Source: Flavobacterium johnsoniae
Lineage (GTDB): Bacteria > Bacteroidota > Bacteroidia > Flavobacteriales > Flavobacteriaceae
Direction: 5' to 3'
Assembly (NCBI RefSeq): GCF_030388325.1
Contig: NZ_CP103794.1
Coordinates: 310,001 to 374,000 of the forward strand
Length of the DNA: 64,000 bases
In this document: piece after piece, positions 27,569-36,917 of the stretch
Numbering within the stretch: position 1 is the stretch's first letter
Layout: the number at the start of each line of letters is the position of its first letter
Made by a program: the position numbers and the translations under genes
The notes under the pieces: model-generated
Database searches by the model: none
Seen by the model: only the letters and a program-made list of their open reading frames with translations
What the model was told of the DNA's origin: nothing

Positions 27569-28659
27569 TTATTAATTGCGGTAATAATGGTCGTAATTTC
27601 TTCTTCTGTCATAACCGGACTAATTGGCAAACTTAGTTCCTCATTATGAATTTGTTCTGTTATAGGAAATGACATTTCATTGTACTCCTTATAACATAAC
27701 TGTTTATGAGGAGGAATTGGATAATGAATTAATGTCTGCACCTCATTGGCTGTAAGATATTGCTGAAGCTCATTTCTATTTTTAGAAAAAATCGGAAATA
27801 AATGAAAGACATGACTATTCCAATCTGAAAGCGTTGGTATAACAACTAAAGAATTTTTTATTTCATTCATATACCTGCGAGCAACATGCTTTCTTGCTTC
27901 TACATCTCTATCGAGATATTTCAATTTTATATCTAGTACAGCTGCTTGAATTTCATCTAATCGACTATTCAATCCCTTGTACTTGCTTACATATTTTTCA
28001 CTTGAGCCATAATTAGCTAAAGCCCTAATTGTTTTCGTTAGCTCATCATCATTAGTAGTAACGGCTCCTGCGTCTCCTAAAGCACCTAAATTTTTACCTG
28101 GATAAAAACTGTGTCCTGAGGCATCACCAATTGCTCCTGTTTTTATATTACCAAATAAACAACCATGAGCTTGGGCATTATCTTCAATAAGTTTTAAATT
28201 ATGCTTCTTACATAAATTTCCAATTTTATCAGTATAACTACATCTTCCATAAAGATGCACAATCATAATCGCTTTAGTTTTATCTGAAATAACTTCTTCG
28301 ATTCTATCATCATCTATCTGAAGTGTTATAGGATCTGGTTCTACAAAAACTGGAATCAAATTGTTATCGGTAATTGCAAGTACTGAAGCAATATAAGTAT
28401 TTATTGGAACTACTACTTCATCACCTTCATTCATTATACCAAGTTCTATGTAAGCTCTCAGGATAAGTCTTAAAGCATCCAAACCATTTGCTACTCCAAT
28501 TGTATGCTTTGTGCCTATATATTTAGAATAATTTTTTTCAAATGTACTGTTTGCTTCTCCTTGTAAATACCATCCAGAAGAAATTACTTTATTTATAGCA
28601 ACTTGAATTTCATTTGAAAATTCATCATTTACTTTTTTTAGATTTAAAAATGGAATCAT
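27556..28659 (-). CDS. fdtB: FdtB/QdtB-like dTDP-3-keto-sugar aminotransferase
   Basis: A 367-residue DegT-type PLP enzyme. ATG 28659 gives [14 protein letters not shown], as in FdtB; the longer frame would start with TTG at 28671 inside the previous gene. Marks are [24 protein letters not shown] and the lysine in [14 protein letters not shown] (K189). The [12 protein letters not shown] form is typical of 3-aminotransferases for dTDP-3-keto-6-deoxyhexoses. It should make dTDP-Fuc3N or dTDP-Qui3N from the product of the cupin ketoisomerase. It follows the acyltransferase stop after 1 base. Confidence 0.88.
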   Translation of the reverse strand: MIPFLNLKKVNDEFSNEIQVAINKVISSGWYLQGEANSTFEKNYSKYIGTKHTIGVANGLDALRLILRAYIELGIMNEGDEVVVPINTYIASVLAITDNNLIPVFVEPDPITLQIDDDRIEEVISDKTKAIMIVHLYGRCSYTDKIGNLCKKHNLKLIEDNAQAHGCLFGNIKTGAIGDASGHSFYPGKNLGALGDAGAVTTNDDELTKTIRALANYGSSEKYVSKYKGLNSRLDEIQAAVLDIKLKYLDRDVEARKHVARRYMNEIKNSLVVIPTLSDWNSHVFHLFPIFSKNRNELQQYLTANEVQTLIHYPIPPHKQLCYKEYNEMSFPITEQIHNEELSLPISPVMTEEEITTIITAINNWIL

Positions 28660-28660
28660 A

Positions 28661-29116
28661 TTATTTTTCAATTTTTCTTATAAATTTTGCAGGACTTCCT
28701 AACCATAGTTCATTATCTGGAACATCTTTTGTAACCAAACTCCCAGCACCAATCATAGCATTTTCTCCAATTGTAACTCCTCCTAAAATTGTAGATGCAG
28801 CGCCTATTGAAGCATTTCTCTTGATCAATGTTCTTTGTAATTCAAATGGCATTTTTGCACGTGGATATTTATCATTAGTAAAAGTTACATTTGGACCAAT
28901 TTGAACATTATCTTCAATAGTTATCCCATCCCAAAGATAGACTCCATTTTTAACCGTTACATTGTTTCCTATCACCACATCATTTTCTATAAAACAATGT
29001 GCACAAATATTACAATCGCTGCCAACTTTTGCATTTTTAAGTACCACGACATATTGCCAAATATTTGTACTCTCATGCACTTGTTCACTAATACATTCTG
29101 CTAATTTATGTATCAT
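28661..29116 (-). CDS. fdtC: FdtC/QdtC-like sugar N-acetyltransferase (left-handed beta helix)
   Basis: A 151-residue hexapeptide-repeat protein. Repeats such as [20 protein letters not shown] and [20 protein letters not shown] form the left-handed helix, and the active loop contains [10 protein letters not shown], as in FdtC/QdtC. It should acetylate the 3-amino group of dTDP-3-amino-3,6-dideoxyhexose with acetyl-CoA. Its place between the cupins and the FdtB-like transaminase completes the pathway. It begins directly after the stop of the preceding cupin gene. Confidence 0.9.
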   Translation of the reverse strand: MIHKLAECISEQVHESTNIWQYVVVLKNAKVGSDCNICAHCFIENDVVIGNNVTVKNGVYLWDGITIEDNVQIGPNVTFTNDKYPRAKMPFELQRTLIKRNASIGAASTILGGVTIGENAMIGAGSLVTKDVPDNELWLGSPAKFIRKIEK

Positions 29117-29530
29117 CTATTTTTTATAATTTATAAATTCTTGAAAATCTCTGATATAATCAGACTCATTATACAAATGCGAAGCTAGTACCAAACACAC
29201 AGAACCTGAAGAAAAATCATCAAGTTCTCTCCAAATACCTGGTACAATTAACAAACCTACATTTGGATTATTTAAAAAGAAAGTTCTTTTAATATGTCCA
29301 TCATTTAATGTAATGCTAAAACTTCCACTAGCTGCAACAATCAATTGATGTAATTCTTTATGACCATGACCACCTCTACTCTCATTTCCTGGAATATCAT
29401 ACAAATAATATATCCTTTCAATCGGGAACGGAACGCTTTTGTTCTCCTCTATAATAGTTATATTACCAGCTCTATTGTGGATTTTATTCAATTCAATTAA
29501 ACCACAGCCATAAACAGTACTCTCTTTCAT
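29117..29530 (-). CDS. FdtA/QdtA-like dTDP-sugar 3,4-ketoisomerase
   Basis: A 137-residue cupin with NKIHNRAGNITIIEEN, PIERIYYLYDIPG and the active-site segment SRGGHGHKELHQLIVAASG. The pair H55/H57 corresponds to the HxH of FdtA/QdtA, which isomerises dTDP-4-keto-6-deoxyglucose to the 3-keto sugar. It is the likely active isomerase of the two tandem cupins because it keeps both histidines. Whether the product is galacto (Fuc3NAc) or gluco (Qui3NAc) cannot be read by eye. Confidence 0.88.
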   Translation of the reverse strand: MKESTVYGCGLIELNKIHNRAGNITIIEENKSVPFPIERIYYLYDIPGNESRGGHGHKELHQLIVAASGSFSITLNDGHIKRTFFLNNPNVGLLIVPGIWRELDDFSSGSVCLVLASHLYNESDYIRDFQEFINYKK

Positions 29531-29531
29531 A

Positions 29532-29939
29532 TTAAATTCCCTTTAACTTTAAAAATTGATCATAATCTCTAATATAATCATCATTAGAAAATATTGTTGA
29601 ACTAGAAACCATAGCCAGCGAATTGGTTGAAAAGTTATTCATTTCTCTCCAAAGTGTTGAAGGAATGTAAAGACCATAATATGATCTATTTAAAGTAAAG
29701 GTTTTCTTTTCTTTTCCATCATCAACTATCACGTCAAAACTACCCGATAATGCAATTATGAATTCATGTTGTTCTAAAAATGCATGCCCCCCTCTTGCAA
29801 AACCTCCAGGCACATCATAAATCCAATATGTTCTTTTAATTTTAAAAGGAATATGATTGTTTGATTCCAAAAATGACAAGTTACCTCTCTGATCTTCAAT
29901 TTTCGGAAGATTAATTATTTTGACGTCTTCTAAAAACAT
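29532..29939 (-). CDS. FdtA/QdtA-like cupin paralogue with altered active site
   Basis: A 135-residue cupin parallel to its downstream neighbour: IEDQRGNLSFLE, IKRTYWIYDVPGG, then RGGHAFLEQHEFIIALSGS. H52 is kept but the second histidine of the HxH pair is Phe (F54). C-terminal halves of the two proteins are also alike (YIRDYDQFLKLK versus YIRDFQEFINYKK). One base separates the genes. It may be a partner subunit, have a different outcome (for example the other C4 configuration), or be inactive. All three are inference. Confidence 0.82.
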   Translation of the reverse strand: MFLEDVKIINLPKIEDQRGNLSFLESNNHIPFKIKRTYWIYDVPGGFARGGHAFLEQHEFIIALSGSFDVIVDDGKEKKTFTLNRSYYGLYIPSTLWREMNNFSTNSLAMVSSSTIFSNDDYIRDYDQFLKLKGI

Positions 29940-29945
29940 ATAAAA

Positions 29946-31157
29946 CTAATTATTAATAGTTATCTTTTCTAAATAATCTAATGCGACTTTACTATCAGTT
30001 AAAAGTGATGCTGTTTCAATGGCTTTATTTGCTACAAACATTTTATCCTCATAAGACATTTGATTTATCTTTATAAACAAGTCTCTTAATTCCTCTACAT
30101 TTCTTGCCTCACAAAGAAATCCATTTTCTCCATGTTTTATAACCCCATCTATTCCTTGTCCAATCGTTCCGATAGTAATACATCCTTTGCTCATTGCTTC
30201 AACATATACTAAACCAAAAGCTTCAGGTTTACTTACCATTACAAAAACATCCTTCTCGATCATTTTCTTTTGCACTTCATCTCTAGATAATTTACCTAAC
30301 ATAGTAACGCATTGTCCAAGATCAAGTTCTACAATTTTCTGTGAAATCTTTTCCTTCAACATTCCTTCTCCAAGTATTTCTAAAGTGAAATTTCGATCCG
30401 GAAATGCCAAATTTACAGCTTCCAATAAAATATCAATATTTTTTAAAGGTATTAGCATTCCTACAAAACAAATTGAAATTTTATTTCCTTTAAATTTTGT
30501 TTTTGGCGTTTCTGATAAAATATAATTTTCAGGAATTCCAGATGGGCAAATAAAAACATTGTTTCTTTCCCCAAATAACCTTAAAAAATTGTTTTTCATT
30601 TCTTCAAAACGAAATCCTACATAATCTAAATTATTTAACAACTGTTTCGCACTTGAACCAAATAAATCAGAAATTACTTTTGGGTTTTCATGTAATACTA
30701 ATGAGGTTCTTACATTTGGATAATATTTCTTAAGCTCAGTAATTAATGGCAATTGCGGATTTACAAAATGCGAAATAATTACATCTGGCATAAATTTTTT
30801 ATTCAGATTATCATCGTGAATAATCTTAGCTTGTTTTTTTATGGTACTATTAAAAAACTTAAAATGAGGAAATATTTTAAAAATAGGCTGACTTATAACA
30901 TTAATATCCTCATGAGTAAATTCAACTCTTTTATTTAATCGAACAAAAGGTATAAAATCTGTTTGGAAGATTTTCTTCAAAAGTGTCTGGAAAATTTTTG
31001 CAAAAAAATAGAAGAAACGAGGAAAAACTGATCTAAAATGGACAACACGAACCTCATGTCCTTGTTGAACCCATTCTTTTGCATAGTAATGTACAACTGG
31101 AGTATCAAAAGTACTATTGGGGTTAGGGTATTCAGATGTTAATATTAGTAATTTCAT
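29946..31157 (-). CDS. Family 4 glycosyltransferase
   Basis: A 403-residue GT-B enzyme: MKLLILTSEYPNPNSTFDTP at the start, KISICFVGMLIPLKNIDILL as the start of the donor domain, and KPEAFGLVYVEAMSKGCI with the E-x7-E pair, then HGENGFLCEA. It lies between the L-hexosamine trio and the dTDP-3-amino-sugar genes and belongs to the Wzx/Wzy part. The donor is unknown. Confidence 0.88.
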   Translation of the reverse strand: MKLLILTSEYPNPNSTFDTPVVHYYAKEWVQQGHEVRVVHFRSVFPRFFYFFAKIFQTLLKKIFQTDFIPFVRLNKRVEFTHEDINVISQPIFKIFPHFKFFNSTIKKQAKIIHDDNLNKKFMPDVIISHFVNPQLPLITELKKYYPNVRTSLVLHENPKVISDLFGSSAKQLLNNLDYVGFRFEEMKNNFLRLFGERNNVFICPSGIPENYILSETPKTKFKGNKISICFVGMLIPLKNIDILLEAVNLAFPDRNFTLEILGEGMLKEKISQKIVELDLGQCVTMLGKLSRDEVQKKMIEKDVFVMVSKPEAFGLVYVEAMSKGCITIGTIGQGIDGVIKHGENGFLCEARNVEELRDLFIKINQMSYEDKMFVANKAIETASLLTDSKVALDYLEKITINN

Positions 31158-31209
31158 TTTTCACTTATCATTTTATTACAGAAAAAATAGAATAAAGGAT
31201 TTAAAAAAT

Positions 31210-32337
31210 CTATATTTTTTTCCATACCATTTTATTAATTATACCAGTATAACTTTGAATAAGTTTAATCACCTTAATTGATACATTTTCGTCTACATAA
31301 GCGCTAACTACACTTGATTTCTCTTCATTTTTATTCATTTCAACGGCTACATTAACAGCTTGCATAATTTGTTCAGATGTTATAGAACCAATTGTAAATA
31401 CTCCTTTTTCTATTGCTTCTGGCCTTTCAGTTGAAGTTCGTATTGAAACCGCAGGAAAGCCAAAGTATGCACTTTCTTCTGGTAATGTTCCACTATCCGA
31501 AACTACGCAAAAAGCATTTTGTTGAAGTTTATTATAATCATAAAAACCCAATGGTTCATTCAAAATAACATTCTGATGAAATTTGAATCCAATTCTTTCA
31601 ATATTCTTTTTTGAACGTGGGTGGCAACTGTATAATATTGGAAATTTATATTCTTCTGCCATTGCATTGATTGAATTCATAAGAGAATAAAAATTACTTT
31701 CAATATCTATATTTTCTTCTCTATGAGCAGAAAGCAAAATATATTTTCCAGCTTCTAATTTTAGGTCTTCTAATACAGAACTATCGTTAATTTCTTTAAT
31801 ACTATCACTAAGTATTTCTGCCATTGGTGAGCCGACTACATGAGTATATTCAGATTTTACACCAGATTCTAGAATATAACGTCTTGCATGTTCTGAGTAA
31901 CATAAATTGACATCGCTAGTAACATCAACAATTCTTCGAATAACCTCTTCTGGCAAATTTTCATCCTTGCAACGATTTCCAGCTTCCATATGAAAGATTG
32001 GAATTTTAAGTCGTTTGGCAGAAATTACACTTAAACATGAATTAGTATCACCCAAAACAATAACAGCATCGGGCTTAACTTCATTAAGCAACTCATAAGA
32101 CTTTGCAATTACGTTCCCCATTGTTTGTCCTAGATTTTCTCCAACAACGCCAAGATAATGATCCGGTTCTCTTAAACCTAAATCTTTAAAAAAAACTTCA
32201 TTTAATGAATAATCGTAATTTTGTCCTGTATGGACTAAAATGTGGTCAAAATATTTGTCACTCTTTTTTATTATTGATGACATTTTAATTATCTCAGGAC
32301 GAGTTCCAACAATCGTCATAAGTTTTAGTTTTTTCAT
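31210..32337 (-). CDS. FnlC/WbjD/WbvD-like UDP-sugar 2-epimerase
   Basis: A 375-residue member of the WecB fold. It has MTIVGTRPEIIKMSSII, HTGQNYDYSLN, LGDTNSCLSVI and the segment HMEAGNRCKDENLPEEVIRR. The AGNRC form separates UDP-2-acetamido-2,6-dideoxy-L-hexose 2-epimerases from WecB proper. It should be the last step making UDP-L-FucNAc, UDP-L-QuiNAc or a relative. The two upstream genes encode the preceding steps. Confidence 0.88.
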   Translation of the reverse strand: MKKLKLMTIVGTRPEIIKMSSIIKKSDKYFDHILVHTGQNYDYSLNEVFFKDLGLREPDHYLGVVGENLGQTMGNVIAKSYELLNEVKPDAVIVLGDTNSCLSVISAKRLKIPIFHMEAGNRCKDENLPEEVIRRIVDVTSDVNLCYSEHARRYILESGVKSEYTHVVGSPMAEILSDSIKEINDSSVLEDLKLEAGKYILLSAHREENIDIESNFYSLMNSINAMAEEYKFPILYSCHPRSKKNIERIGFKFHQNVILNEPLGFYDYNKLQQNAFCVVSDSGTLPEESAYFGFPAVSIRTSTERPEAIEKGVFTIGSITSEQIMQAVNVAVEMNKNEEKSSVVSAYVDENVSIKVIKLIQSYTGIINKMVWKKI

Positions 32338-32346
32338 ATTGCTTAA

Positions 32347-33204
32347 TTAAAATATGTTATAATGTGGGTACATTTCTTTATGATTTTTAATCCAATCTGC
32401 TAATTCAGCAATCATTGTTTCATAATCAGGAATTAAATAATCAAATTCAAACTTAGTACGTTTGAGAGATTTGTCTGCCAAAATTCCTTCAACGGGATTT
32501 ATATCTAAAGAATCTCCTTTAAAATAACGATTGAAAAGTTTTAAAAGTTCAAATTTTGAAATAGAATGATCTGGAACAGCATTATACAATCCATAAACTT
32601 TTGCCATAGCTGCTTTTTCAATTGTTTTGGCTAATTGAAGAGTAGTTTGTCCTGTCCAAATAGATTTTGTATAACCATTAATTTCACCACTTTGTCCCAT
32701 AAACCAATTCAAAAGTCCTATTCCTTTTTCATTAATATCTGGCCCAATGATTGAGTTTCTAAAAGTTATATTTTTCAAATCAGATAATTCTCCTAGAGCT
32801 TTAGATCTATCATAAAAAGTTTCACCATCACAAAAATCATTTTCAGTATAATTACCTCGTTTACCAGAAAAAACACAATCAGTACTCATATGAATTATTT
32901 GCGTTTCTTTATTTTCTGTACTTTCAGCTAAAAAATGTGGCAAGTACGAATTTAAGAATGATGAAGAAGCCTTGTCCTGCTCGGCAAATTGATTAAGCAT
33001 TCCAATACAATTAACCACTACATCGAAGTTATTTTCTTGGATAATATTTTTTAACAATGCGGTATTAAATGCATCACCAACAATATTATCTACATATTTT
33101 GATTTAGTTCTTGCAAATCCAAGCACTGAATGCCCTTGTTCTTTCAAATACAAGGATATAATGTGACCTGCCATACCATTACAACCTAAAATAAAAAAAT
33201 TCAT
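32347..33204 (-). CDS. RmlD-like UDP-4-keto-L-hexosamine reductase (WbvR-like)
   Basis: A 285-residue SDR with FILGCNGMAGHIISLYL for NAD(P)H, HMSTDCVFSGKRG and YDRSKALGE (Y-x3-K). It follows the RmlD pattern. FnlB/CapF/WbjC of the L-FucNAc pathway is about 370 residues with a C-terminal cupin, which is absent here. A short RmlD-like reductase in this slot is known from V. cholerae O37 WbvR, in the L-RhaNAc/L-QuiNAc pathway. So the product may differ in C4 configuration from L-FucNAc. Assignment by length and context. Confidence 0.78.
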   Translation of the reverse strand: MNFFILGCNGMAGHIISLYLKEQGHSVLGFARTKSKYVDNIVGDAFNTALLKNIIQENNFDVVVNCIGMLNQFAEQDKASSSFLNSYLPHFLAESTENKETQIIHMSTDCVFSGKRGNYTENDFCDGETFYDRSKALGELSDLKNITFRNSIIGPDINEKGIGLLNWFMGQSGEINGYTKSIWTGQTTLQLAKTIEKAAMAKVYGLYNAVPDHSISKFELLKLFNRYFKGDSLDINPVEGILADKSLKRTKFEFDYLIPDYETMIAELADWIKNHKEMYPHYNIF

Positions 33205-33210
33205 ATAAAT

Positions 33211-34254
33211 TTAATTTTTATTAATAAGTTTATCTTTTATATAGTCAATTGAAAGCAATTTATCTTTTACCTGCTCAATATCTAAAAGTTTGGTATTATT
33301 ACTATTGAATTCTGTCAATAAATTTCTTTCAGTATCTCCATCTACAAAATATTTAGCATAATTTAGATCGCGATTATCTGACGGCACTCTATAAAAATTT
33401 CCCATATCAACGGCATAAGCACATTCTTCATTAGTTAAAAGTGTTTCATACATTTTTTCTCCATGACGAATTCCAATATTCCTGATATTATCCTTATCAT
33501 AATCAAATAACTCACATACAGCTTCTGCAAGAACTCTAATTGTACAAGCTGGTGCTTTTTGCACTAACACATCTCCTGTAACTCCATTTTCAAAAGCAAA
33601 TAGCACAAGATCAATTGCTTCATCTAGCGACATAATAAAACGAGTCATAGAAGGCTCGGTCAATGTAATAGGTTGATTATTTCTAATTTGCTCAATCCAT
33701 AATGGAATAACAGAACCGCGAGATGCAATTACATTTCCATATCGAGTACAGCATATCTTTATTTTTTCAGGGTTAACAGTACGTGACTTTGCAACAATCA
33801 CTTTTTCCATCATTGCTTTAGAAGTTCCCATTGAGTTCACAGGATAAGCAGCTTTGTCCGTAGACAAACATATTACGGTCTCTACTTCTGCTTCTATTGC
33901 AGCAGTAAGTACATTATCTGTCCCTAAAACATTTGTTTTAACTGCTTCTAAAGGAAAAAATTCACAAGAAGGGACTTGCTTTAAAGCAGCTGCGTGAAAA
34001 ATATAATTTACACCATGCATAGCATTTTTAAGACTCGCTAAATCTCTTACATCACCTATATAATATTTAATCTTATGAGCAACATCAGGCATTTTAGATT
34101 GAAATTCGTGTCGCATATCATCTTGCTTCTTTTCATCACGAGAAAAAATACGGATTTCACCAATATCTGTATGTAAAAATCGAGTTAATACTGTGTTTCC
34201 AAATGATCCTGTACCACCGGTAATTAATAGGGTTTTATTTTTAAATAATGACAT
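33211..34254 (-). CDS. CapE/FnlA/WbjB-like UDP-GlcNAc 4,6-dehydratase/5-epimerase
   Basis: A 347-residue soluble SDR: LITGGTGSFGNTVLTRFL (nucleotide loop), IFSRDEKKQDDMRHEF, HAAALKQVPSCEF and CLSTDKAAYPVNSMGTSKA (Met in place of Tyr, then Lys). This set is diagnostic for CapE/WbjB/FnlA enzymes that dehydrate UDP-GlcNAc and invert C5 to start L-6-deoxyhexosamines. No membrane domain is present, unlike the WbpM/PglF-like enzyme at 15324. It is 6 bases before the RmlD-like reductase. Confidence 0.92.
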   Translation of the reverse strand: MSLFKNKTLLITGGTGSFGNTVLTRFLHTDIGEIRIFSRDEKKQDDMRHEFQSKMPDVAHKIKYYIGDVRDLASLKNAMHGVNYIFHAAALKQVPSCEFFPLEAVKTNVLGTDNVLTAAIEAEVETVICLSTDKAAYPVNSMGTSKAMMEKVIVAKSRTVNPEKIKICCTRYGNVIASRGSVIPLWIEQIRNNQPITLTEPSMTRFIMSLDEAIDLVLFAFENGVTGDVLVQKAPACTIRVLAEAVCELFDYDKDNIRNIGIRHGEKMYETLLTNEECAYAVDMGNFYRVPSDNRDLNYAKYFVDGDTERNLLTEFNSNNTKLLDIEQVKDKLLSIDYIKDKLINKN

Positions 34255-34273
34255 ATCTTGTTGAATATTTTTT

Positions 34274-35572
34274 TTATATTTTAGGAAGATCCTCTAACTT
34301 ATATTTTTTGCTTCTTAGTAGTATTTGTCTAGTGTTCTTTAAAAGTAATAATAAAGTCTTAAAAGAAAATCTATTGTAAAAGTTGTAAACAAAATTAGTA
34401 GCAAGAGACGCATCAAAAATATTTTTGATTCCTAATTCTGTTCCTTCAAATCGAATTGAATTTGTAATTACAAATCCGTAAACATCTTCTTTTGTATAAA
34501 CTTTTCGTTTTGTATTAGCTAATAATTTATTAAACAAATCAAGTAAATCGTGTTTTTTAGCAATTTCTCTTAATATATTCAATTCTCTCGCTAAAACTTC
34601 ATTAGCAAATGTCCCTCCCTCAATTAATTTAAACGAAGCCCTAATTAATCCTTCATAAGAAATTGGATCAAATTTTCCTGGCCAACCTGGTAAATCTTGT
34701 GCTGTAAGCAAATAATCAGCCGTCATTAATGTAACTAAAGGCGAATAGTCTTGTGAAGCTAATTGTGGATGCATTTTTTTCTGAACATTATCCTTGAAAA
34801 ATTGTTGAGCTTCTTCTTTGGATTTACTATCTGTTCTTTGATAATTTCTTCCTTGAGATTTAACAGTAGTACCACCTATCGATAAAGGTTCAGAAGTAAA
34901 AGCATAATCTTCAACTTCACCGGCTAAGACAACACCAGAAAATCCATCGGGCGTAGCGCAATAATAAAAACTATTATCACTTGTCCTTGATTTTACTCTT
35001 TCAATAAGCGATGTAGACACTACTGCCTTCATAAAAAGCATTGGACATTCATCAATTTGATACAAAAATGTTCGTGCTATCTTATTTAAAAAAATCGTTG
35101 AATTAATAAATTCTATTCCAGTATTTTTTTTTCTTTTGACATAAAATATATTTTTACCATTCTCATGATCTGGATACGTAAATCCTGCAGGAGTCCAGGT
35201 AAGTAATTCTCTTTTGGTACTAGTTAAAATTTCATACATACGCCATATACATCCTGGCGAAAGTCCATCATCTCCTCCTAAAGCCATAACATAACCGCTC
35301 CTTACTTGATTGAGAGCAAACTCAAAGTTTTCCCTCATCCCTAAATGATGATTATGTGCAAATAATTTAATACGCGAATCATTTTTCATTAATTCTCGAA
35401 CAACTTCGACCGAGTTATCTTCGCTACAATCATCCGATATAATTACCTCAAAATTTGGATAATCTTGGATAGAACAAGTTCTTAGAGTATGAATTAAATA
35501 TTCTGCTCTATCCTTTTGAGGTATGATAACCGTAAATAAAGGATATTCTATATTATTATTGTTATTATTCAT
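34274..35572 (-). CDS. Family 2 glycosyltransferase
   Basis: A 432-residue GT2 protein. The N-terminal third has TVIIPQKDRAEYLIHTL, SDDCSEDNS at 46-54 and VMALGGDDGLSPG with GGDD at 99-102. The rest, about 280 residues, is longer than usual for GT2 and has no membrane helix; it may form an acceptor domain. The poly-Asn opening MNNNNNNIE is odd but lies in frame. It is the first transferase after wzy. Confidence 0.83.
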   Translation of the reverse strand: MNNNNNNIEYPLFTVIIPQKDRAEYLIHTLRTCSIQDYPNFEVIISDDCSEDNSVEVVRELMKNDSRIKLFAHNHHLGMRENFEFALNQVRSGYVMALGGDDGLSPGCIWRMYEILTSTKRELLTWTPAGFTYPDHENGKNIFYVKRKKNTGIEFINSTIFLNKIARTFLYQIDECPMLFMKAVVSTSLIERVKSRTSDNSFYYCATPDGFSGVVLAGEVEDYAFTSEPLSIGGTTVKSQGRNYQRTDSKSKEEAQQFFKDNVQKKMHPQLASQDYSPLVTLMTADYLLTAQDLPGWPGKFDPISYEGLIRASFKLIEGGTFANEVLARELNILREIAKKHDLLDLFNKLLANTKRKVYTKEDVYGFVITNSIRFEGTELGIKNIFDASLATNFVYNFYNRFSFKTLLLLLKNTRQILLRSKKYKLEDLPKI

Positions 35573-35618
35573 TACGAAAAAAAAATATTAGTTATGTAGA
35601 ATCTATCTGTTAAAAGAA

Positions 35619-36917
35619 TTAAGCATTGTATTTCTTGCTTCTTCTAACAATATAAGCATGAATTAATCGAAAAAATAGGAAAGCTAAAAAATAAACAATA
35701 AGTTGTAAGTTTCCTCCAACATCCGAAAATGGATACAATTTCATTCCTCCAAGCATACAGAGACACATTGTAAAATGAAGAAGAATCAACTGATGAAAGA
35801 GAAGTTTTCCTCCCTTAACAATAGTGCTATTTAAAACAATTATTGTAAAAAAAATAAAAAATAAAGGAGCAATAATAGGGCCAAAATCTAAAGTAAAATC
35901 ACCAACAAAGCCAATAAATACCTCATCATTTATTTGTAAATTAGGGTATTTAGACCTTCTTTCCCAAAAATTCTCTGGCACGTTTTCAAACCCTAGCATT
36001 CTTTTAAAAAATGGAAAAGTCCTATCTCCATATCTAATCCCTCCATTATCTAAACCATAATTATTAAAATATAAATTTTCTTGCCCTGCATAAAAAAACA
36101 TAGATGATTCGGAACCAGCTTCACTTTCTCCAAATCGACTTACAGTTAATGCTACTATAGGTATAATTGTTGCTATCAACAAAATAACTCCAATGCTTCT
36201 AACTATTTTATTGATTTTGGGACTGTAAAATTTTCTTAGAGCAAAATAAGTGACAATCATTGATAGTAAAATTTCAAGAATAGGACCTCTTTGTCCCAGA
36301 GAAATATTACTCAAAATACTTATTATAGAGGATATAAATAATCCAATCATAATAAATTTATTTCTTTTCTCTAATGTTAAATAATAGAAAAATAAAAGAA
36401 TACCAAAATTCCCATATGCATTAGAAATAATCGAAGAAAGGTTTGATATACTGCCATCTCCCAATGAATAACTATCAGCCATCGCATCATTATATAAATC
36501 TTGACCACCAGAAGAAACAAAAAGCAATTTAACGATATTGACCGCAAAATCAGAAATAATCGTTGGTAATTGCATCAAACAAGCAATAATGAATATTATG
36601 CAGACAAAATTCAAAAAAATAGAGGGCGGTTTTTGAATTTCACTTATCTTATTATAATTATATCTCAAAACTGGCGAAAAAGCCAACATTAACATTAAAT
36701 ACAAGTATATAAATGGGAATACTTGCATATCATTGAAACTATAATAAGGATTATTATATAAGAGCAATGACATGATTGCATACACTAAATATGAAAATAG
36801 TAGTATACTACCTGCGTCAAAACTCTTCTTTTTTATCTGGTATACAATAATTGTTATAATCCAAGATAAAATAAAGAAAATAATAATTACATTACTAAAT
36901 ATTTTCTGGATTGTCAT
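35619..36917 (-). CDS. wzy: Wzy-like O-antigen/capsule polymerase
   Basis: A 432-residue polytopic protein with about ten hydrophobic helices, beginning IFFILSWIITIIVYQI. It has a large soluble loop near residues 260-330 (YAGQENLYFNNYGLDNGGIR), as expected for the periplasmic loop of Wzy. Sequence motifs in this family are weak; the call rests on topology, size, and its place 4 bases overlapping the flippase gene. It should join repeat units on undecaprenyl diphosphate. Confidence 0.8.
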   Translation of the reverse strand: MTIQKIFSNVIIIFFILSWIITIIVYQIKKKSFDAGSILLFSYLVYAIMSLLLYNNPYYSFNDMQVFPFIYLYLMLMLAFSPVLRYNYNKISEIQKPPSIFLNFVCIIFIIACLMQLPTIISDFAVNIVKLLFVSSGGQDLYNDAMADSYSLGDGSISNLSSIISNAYGNFGILLFFYYLTLEKRNKFIMIGLFISSIISILSNISLGQRGPILEILLSMIVTYFALRKFYSPKINKIVRSIGVILLIATIIPIVALTVSRFGESEAGSESSMFFYAGQENLYFNNYGLDNGGIRYGDRTFPFFKRMLGFENVPENFWERRSKYPNLQINDEVFIGFVGDFTLDFGPIIAPLFFIFFTIIVLNSTIVKGGKLLFHQLILLHFTMCLCMLGGMKLYPFSDVGGNLQLIVYFLAFLFFRLIHAYIVRRSKKYNA

